Source: CAYOEZ01 sp964402955 (GTDB lineage: Bacteria > Chloroflexota > DTOL01 > DAOUCN01). From it: a DNA stretch of 16,563 nt. Made by a program: the position numbers and the translations under genes. The notes under the pieces were generated by a model, which had not been told where the DNA came from, made no database searches, and worked only from the letters and a program-made list of their open reading frames with translations. Positions 13,534 through 16,563 of the stretch are shown here, piece by piece; position 1 is the first letter of the stretch; each line of letters opens with the position of its first letter. The stretch covers positions 1 through 16,563 of the forward strand of contig CAYOEZ010000098.1 of assembly GCA_964402955.1 (NCBI GenBank). The letters are read 5' to 3'.

Positions 13534-13968
13534 ATGATGACGACAACAGGTTTTGAGCCAACGATTGTCGCCTTCTGCTGTCATTATTGTGCCTATGGGG
13601 CGGCAGACCTGGCTGGCAGTCTACGTATCCAATATCCGCCCAACCTTAGGGTTGTCAAGCTGCCCTGCACGGGGAAGCTGGACGTCGCCTACATTCTTGA
13701 CGCCTTTGAGCATGGGGCAGATGGCGTCCTGGTGGCAGGCTGTCTCGAGGGCGACTGTCATTTCCAGGTGGGGAATCTGGAGGCGAAGCGGCGAGTGGCC
13801 TACGCTCGCCAGCTACTAGACACGGTTGGCATCGGTGGTCAGCGGCTTGAGATGGTCAACCTGTCGTCGGCCATGGGCAACCGTTTCGCCGAGGCAGCCA
13901 CACAGATCACGGAGCGGGTGCGGAACCTGGGGCCGAATCCGCTGAAAGCAGTAAGCAGCACACTGTGA
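13534..13968 (+). CDS. mvhD: MvhD/FlpD-like iron-sulfur electron-transfer protein (copy 2)
   Basis: A 144-residue MvhD-family protein with the full cysteine set: CCHYCAY (15, 16, 19), PCTGK (45) and GCLEGDCH (70, 75) followed by VGN. By eye it is well over half identical to copy 1 at 8506, and both end in the same LGPNP stretch, so they are paralogues from duplication of the hdrA-mvhD pair. The extra Cys15 next to Cys16 is not in copy 1. The open frame runs 60 codons further upstream, but that part overlaps the hdrA gene in another frame. The ATG at 13534 has GGGAG nine bases upstream and lies one base after the hdrA stop, implying translational coupling. It probably links HdrA copy 2 to a partner such as MetVF or an outside dehydrogenase. 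Confidence 0.9.
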   Translation: MMTTTGFEPTIVAFCCHYCAYGAADLAGSLRIQYPPNLRVVKLPCTGKLDVAYILDAFEHGADGVLVAGCLEGDCHFQVGNLEAKRRVAYARQLLDTVGIGGQRLEMVNLSSAMGNRFAEAATQITERVRNLGPNPLKAVSSTL

Positions 13969-14030
13969 GCAGTTTCTGGAATACAAGTCTGTCGCGCAGT
14001 CTGTCTGACCAATGATCGGAGGAGCATAGC

Positions 14031-14720
14031 ATGATAGTTGCCGAACAAAAGAACCTCGAAGAGATCAAAGCCATGATCGCCCCATACAACCGCATCCTGG
14101 TGGTCGGTTGTGGCACCTGCGTTACCGTCTGCTTCGCCGGTGGGGAAAAAGAGGCGCAGATTCTCGCCTCCTCGCTGCGCATGGCCAGCCGTATTGGCGG
14201 CAACCCCAAGCAGATTGACGAAGCCGTGGTGCAGCGCCAGTGCGAGTGGGAGTTCCTGGATGCGATCAAAGAACAGGTGGGACAGTACGATGCTGTCTTG
14301 GGATTGGGCTGTGGTATAGGCACCCAGGCCATCGCCGAGCGTTTCCCCAATGCCGTTGCCTTGCCTGGCCTGAACACATCCTTCCTGGGCTTGACCCTCA
14401 AGGCCGGTGTGTGGGCAGAGCGCTGCGCTGCCTGTGGCGCCTGCATTCTGGATAAGACAGGTGGCATCTGTCCCATTGCCCGCTGCTCGAAGAGCCTGCT
14501 CAACGGGCCCTGTGGCGGCTCCTCGGGTGGCAAGTGCGAGATTAGCGATGAGACCGACTGCGCCTGGGATATGATCGTCAAGCGGATGAAAGAGAGAGGC
14601 CAGCTCGAGAAGCTGCTGGACATTATGCCACCGAAGGACTGGTCTACGGCGCGTGATGGCGGCCCACGGCGTATCAGCCGCGAAGACCTGATGCTGGCGA
14701 GGGAAGGAGAGTTGCCATGA
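14031..14720 (+). CDS. metV: MetV, iron-sulfur partner of methylenetetrahydrofolate reductase
   Basis: A 229-residue protein matching the methylene-tetrahydrofolate reductase C-terminal (MetV) family, the zinc/iron-sulfur partner of MetF in acetogens, which gives MetF electrons other than NADH. Thirteen cysteines are visible, in groups: VGCGTCVTVC (27, 30, 34), RQCEW (71), LGCGIG (94), RCAACGACILDKTGGICP with C152 (132, 135, 138, 147, 152), then NGPCGGSSGGKCE and TDCAW (161, 169, 177), the last part being the family signature. A strong CGGAGGAG precedes the ATG at 14031. The stop overlaps the metF start by four bases (ATGA), so the two proteins are probably made in equal amounts and form a complex. 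The 62-base gap after mvhD contains no obvious terminator. Confidence 0.92.
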   Translation: MIVAEQKNLEEIKAMIAPYNRILVVGCGTCVTVCFAGGEKEAQILASSLRMASRIGGNPKQIDEAVVQRQCEWEFLDAIKEQVGQYDAVLGLGCGIGTQAIAERFPNAVALPGLNTSFLGLTLKAGVWAERCAACGACILDKTGGICPIARCSKSLLNGPCGGSSGGKCEISDETDCAWDMIVKRMKERGQLEKLLDIMPPKDWSTARDGGPRRISREDLMLAREGELP

Positions 14721-15703
14721 GTAATGGTACTAATGGCTGGAAGGCGGGCAGCGCCCTGGAGCGTGTGCTAAAGGGCGGCGGCTTTGCTGTCACCGGAGAG
14801 CTCGGCCCACCGAAGAACGCCGATGCTGAGGTCATTCGCAAGAAGGCACGTTTCCTCAAGGGCTATGTCGAGGGAGCGAATGTCACCGATAACCAGACCG
14901 CCATCGTGCGCATGTCCAGCATCGCCGCGGGTACTATAGCCCTTAATGAGGGACTTGAGCCGATCATCCAGATGACGTGCCGCGATCGCAATCGTCTGGC
15001 CATGCAAGCTGATATCCTGGGGGCCTATGCCCTGGGCATTCGCAACATTCTCTGCCTTTCGGGCGACCACCAGAAGTTCGGCAACCACACCACTGCCAAG
15101 AACGTCTATGATGTGGACTCGCTACAACTACTGCAGATCGTGCGCGCATTGCGGGATGAGAAGAAGTTTGCCTGCGGCGAGGAGATCAAAGGAGTCGAGC
15201 CACGCTTCTTCGTCGGCGCAGCCGAGAATCCCTTTGCCGATCCCTTCGAGTGGCGGCCGCTACGCCTGGCCAAGAAGGCCCGTGCCGGAGCCGACTTCAT
15301 CCAGACCCAGCTTGTCTACAATGTTGAGAAGTTCAAGACATTCATGAACATGGTACGCGACCTGGGTGTAGACAAGCAGCTCTATATCCTGCCCGGGGTG
15401 GGGCCGCTGAAGTCCCCGGGGATGACCCGCTACATGAAGAACGAGGTACCTGGCATGGACGTCCCCGATGGGGTTCTGGAGCGCATGCAAAAAACGCCGA
15501 AAGACAAGTGGCGGGAAGAGGGCATCAAGATATGCGTCGAGATCATCCAGCAGATGCGGGAGATTGCGGGTGTGGCCGGCGTGCACATCATGGCCATCGA
15601 GTGGGAAGAGGCGGTGCCGGAGATCGTCAAGCAGGCGGGCCTGTACCCACGGCCGGAGCCGAAAGCCGAAACACCTGCGCAGCCCGCTGCGGCCTCAGGG
15701 TAG
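14717..15703 (+). CDS. metF: 5,10-methylenetetrahydrofolate reductase
   Basis: A 328-residue TIM-barrel flavoenzyme that reduces 5,10-methylene- to 5-methyl-tetrahydrofolate, the last step of the Wood-Ljungdahl methyl branch. Motifs match the family: TGELGPPK with Glu28 as the probable catalytic acid, VTDNQ (56-60), MTCRDRNR (86-93), CLSGDH (113-118) of the FMN site, GAAENPFADP (167-176) and GADFIQTQLVYN (191-202) with Gln198 for folate binding. The last 20 residues are a Pro/Ala-rich tail. It overlaps metV by four bases, and the HdrC-HdrB gene starts nine bases after it. Its context with MetV, HdrA, MvhD and HdrCB points to the Hdr-linked acetogen form rather than the NAD(P)H-only MetF used in methionine synthesis. 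Confidence 0.93.
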   Translation: MSNGTNGWKAGSALERVLKGGGFAVTGELGPPKNADAEVIRKKARFLKGYVEGANVTDNQTAIVRMSSIAAGTIALNEGLEPIIQMTCRDRNRLAMQADILGAYALGIRNILCLSGDHQKFGNHTTAKNVYDVDSLQLLQIVRALRDEKKFACGEEIKGVEPRFFVGAAENPFADPFEWRPLRLAKKARAGADFIQTQLVYNVEKFKTFMNMVRDLGVDKQLYILPGVGPLKSPGMTRYMKNEVPGMDVPDGVLERMQKTPKDKWREEGIKICVEIIQQMREIAGVAGVHIMAIEWEEAVPEIVKQAGLYPRPEPKAETPAQPAAASG

Positions 15704-15712
15704 GAGACATCT

Positions 15713-16563
15713 ATGACACAAACATCTATCAGTCCTAAATTGGCACGGGCTGTATTGGAAGAGACCGGTGAGAACGCCTATCTCTGCTATCAATGCATCA
15801 AGTGTTCTGCAGGATGCCCCCTGGTCGAGTACTTCGACCTGACACCCAACCAGGTGATGCGCGCCGTGCAACTGGGGCGGGAGGACCTGGTCCTCAACTC
15901 CAAGGCTATCTGGCTGTGCGCTTCCTGCCAGACGTGCACCACGCGCTGTCCTCAGGGGATTGACCTGGCCAAGATCATGGATGGGCTCAAGGCCATTGCC
16001 CTGGCGCAGGGGATCAAGCCCCGAGTTCCAGAGGTCGCCACGTTCCACAAGGTCTTCCTGCGCAATGCGAATATCCTTGGCCGGGCCTATGAGCTGGGAC
16101 TGATCGCGGAAATGAACCTGCGCACACGCCAACCCCTGAAGGACGTGGGCATGGGCCTGGGAATGCTGGCCAGGGGCAAGGTGAAGCTCTTGCCGAGTCT
16201 GGCCCGGCCGCCGCGCCAGCCCAAACGCAAAGCCGGGCCCGGTGAGATTGCATACTATCCCGGTTGTTCCCTGCATTCTCTGAGCTCCGAGCTCGATGAA
16301 TCGATGCGTGCTGTGTGTGACGTGTTGGGCCTCAAACTGGTGGAACCCGATGGCTGGACCTGCTGTGGCTCCAGCGCTGCCCACGGCGCTGACCACGTGA
16401 CTGCTGCTGCCTTGCCGATGCAGAATCTGGCGTTGGTCGAGAAGAGCGGCTTCGCTGAGGTCGCTGCGCCCTGCGCGTCCTGTTTCTTCCGCTTCAAATC
16501 GGCGCTCTACGAGCTAGAGCGCGACGACGCGCTCAAGACTGAGGTAACCAAGCGCATCCGCTA
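15713..16563 (+). CDS. HdrC-HdrB fusion protein, partial at right edge
   Basis: The frame is open to the window end (283 residues seen, no stop). The first 165 residues are HdrC-like: two 4Fe-4S motifs, CYQCIKCSAGCP (25/28/31/35) and CASCQTCTTRCP (69/72/75/79), then the helical HdrC tail. After a Pro/Arg/Lys-rich linker (162-176) an HdrB-like CCG domain begins: YYPGCS with Cys185, WTCCGS (217-218), and PCASC (254, 257); the 31-residue spacing from Cys185 to the Cys pair fits the CCG motif. HdrB uses such domains to hold non-cubane iron-sulfur clusters that reduce disulfides. Normally HdrC and HdrB are separate, so this is a fusion; GlpC- or LdhE-like proteins are the main alternative, but the hdrA/mvhD context favours Hdr. 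A second CCG domain, if present, lies beyond the window. AGGAG is six bases before the ATG. Confidence 0.85.
   Translation, partial: MTQTSISPKLARAVLEETGENAYLCYQCIKCSAGCPLVEYFDLTPNQVMRAVQLGREDLVLNSKAIWLCASCQTCTTRCPQGIDLAKIMDGLKAIALAQGIKPRVPEVATFHKVFLRNANILGRAYELGLIAEMNLRTRQPLKDVGMGLGMLARGKVKLLPSLARPPRQPKRKAGPGEIAYYPGCSLHSLSSELDESMRAVCDVLGLKLVEPDGWTCCGSSAAHGADHVTAAALPMQNLALVEKSGFAEVAAPCASCFFRFKSALYELERDDALKTEVTKRIR

Overview
The window looks like bacterial chromosome from an anaerobe that uses the folate-type Wood-Ljungdahl (reductive acetyl-CoA) pathway. It is bacterial rather than archaeal because it has Shine-Dalgarno sites, TATAAT-type promoters, a TatA protein and a MetV/MetF pair (folate, not methanopterin). 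The gene set resembles the metVF-hdr-mvhD clusters known from acetogens such as Moorella. I suspect a Chloroflexota (Anaerolineae-like) genome, partly from the style of the dispersed ATCTGCG-type repeats, but the sequence alone does not prove it.

Left part (1-5001), ordinary genes: a small TatA-type translocase subunit; a strong hairpin; an Alg5/DPM-like family 2 glycosyltransferase; then on the minus strand a two-gene unit (MogA/MoaB-type molybdopterin-binding protein followed by a DUF2007-like protein) and an O-antigen-ligase/polymerase-like membrane protein with palindromic dispersed repeats at both ends. A HpcH/HpaI-type aldolase follows on the plus strand behind an extended -10 promoter.

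Right part (5356-16563, open at the right edge), one plus-strand gene cluster: a long HdrA-like flavoprotein (about 1047 aa), an MvhD-like protein, a second and much longer HdrA-like flavoprotein (1491 aa), a second MvhD-like protein, MetV, MetF, and a HdrC-HdrB fusion cut by the window end. The cluster has twelve or more recognisable iron-sulfur motifs and several FAD sites. The first four genes are a duplicated hdrA-mvhD cassette. Each HdrA is itself a fusion of two HdrA-like halves that carry different accessory domains.

The most interesting feature is in the second HdrA. An apparently complete GltD/NfnB-type NAD(P)H-flavin oxidoreductase (about residues 157-632) is spliced into the N-terminal half, exactly between the two iron-sulfur motifs that lie side by side in the first HdrA. 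The reading frame is continuous. My interpretation is a multi-flavin machine in which a built-in NAD(P)H site, the HdrA flavins, MvhD, HdrCB and MetVF exchange electrons during methylene-tetrahydrofolate reduction, possibly by flavin-based electron bifurcation. The family assignments rest on visible motifs. The assembly and electron route are inference.
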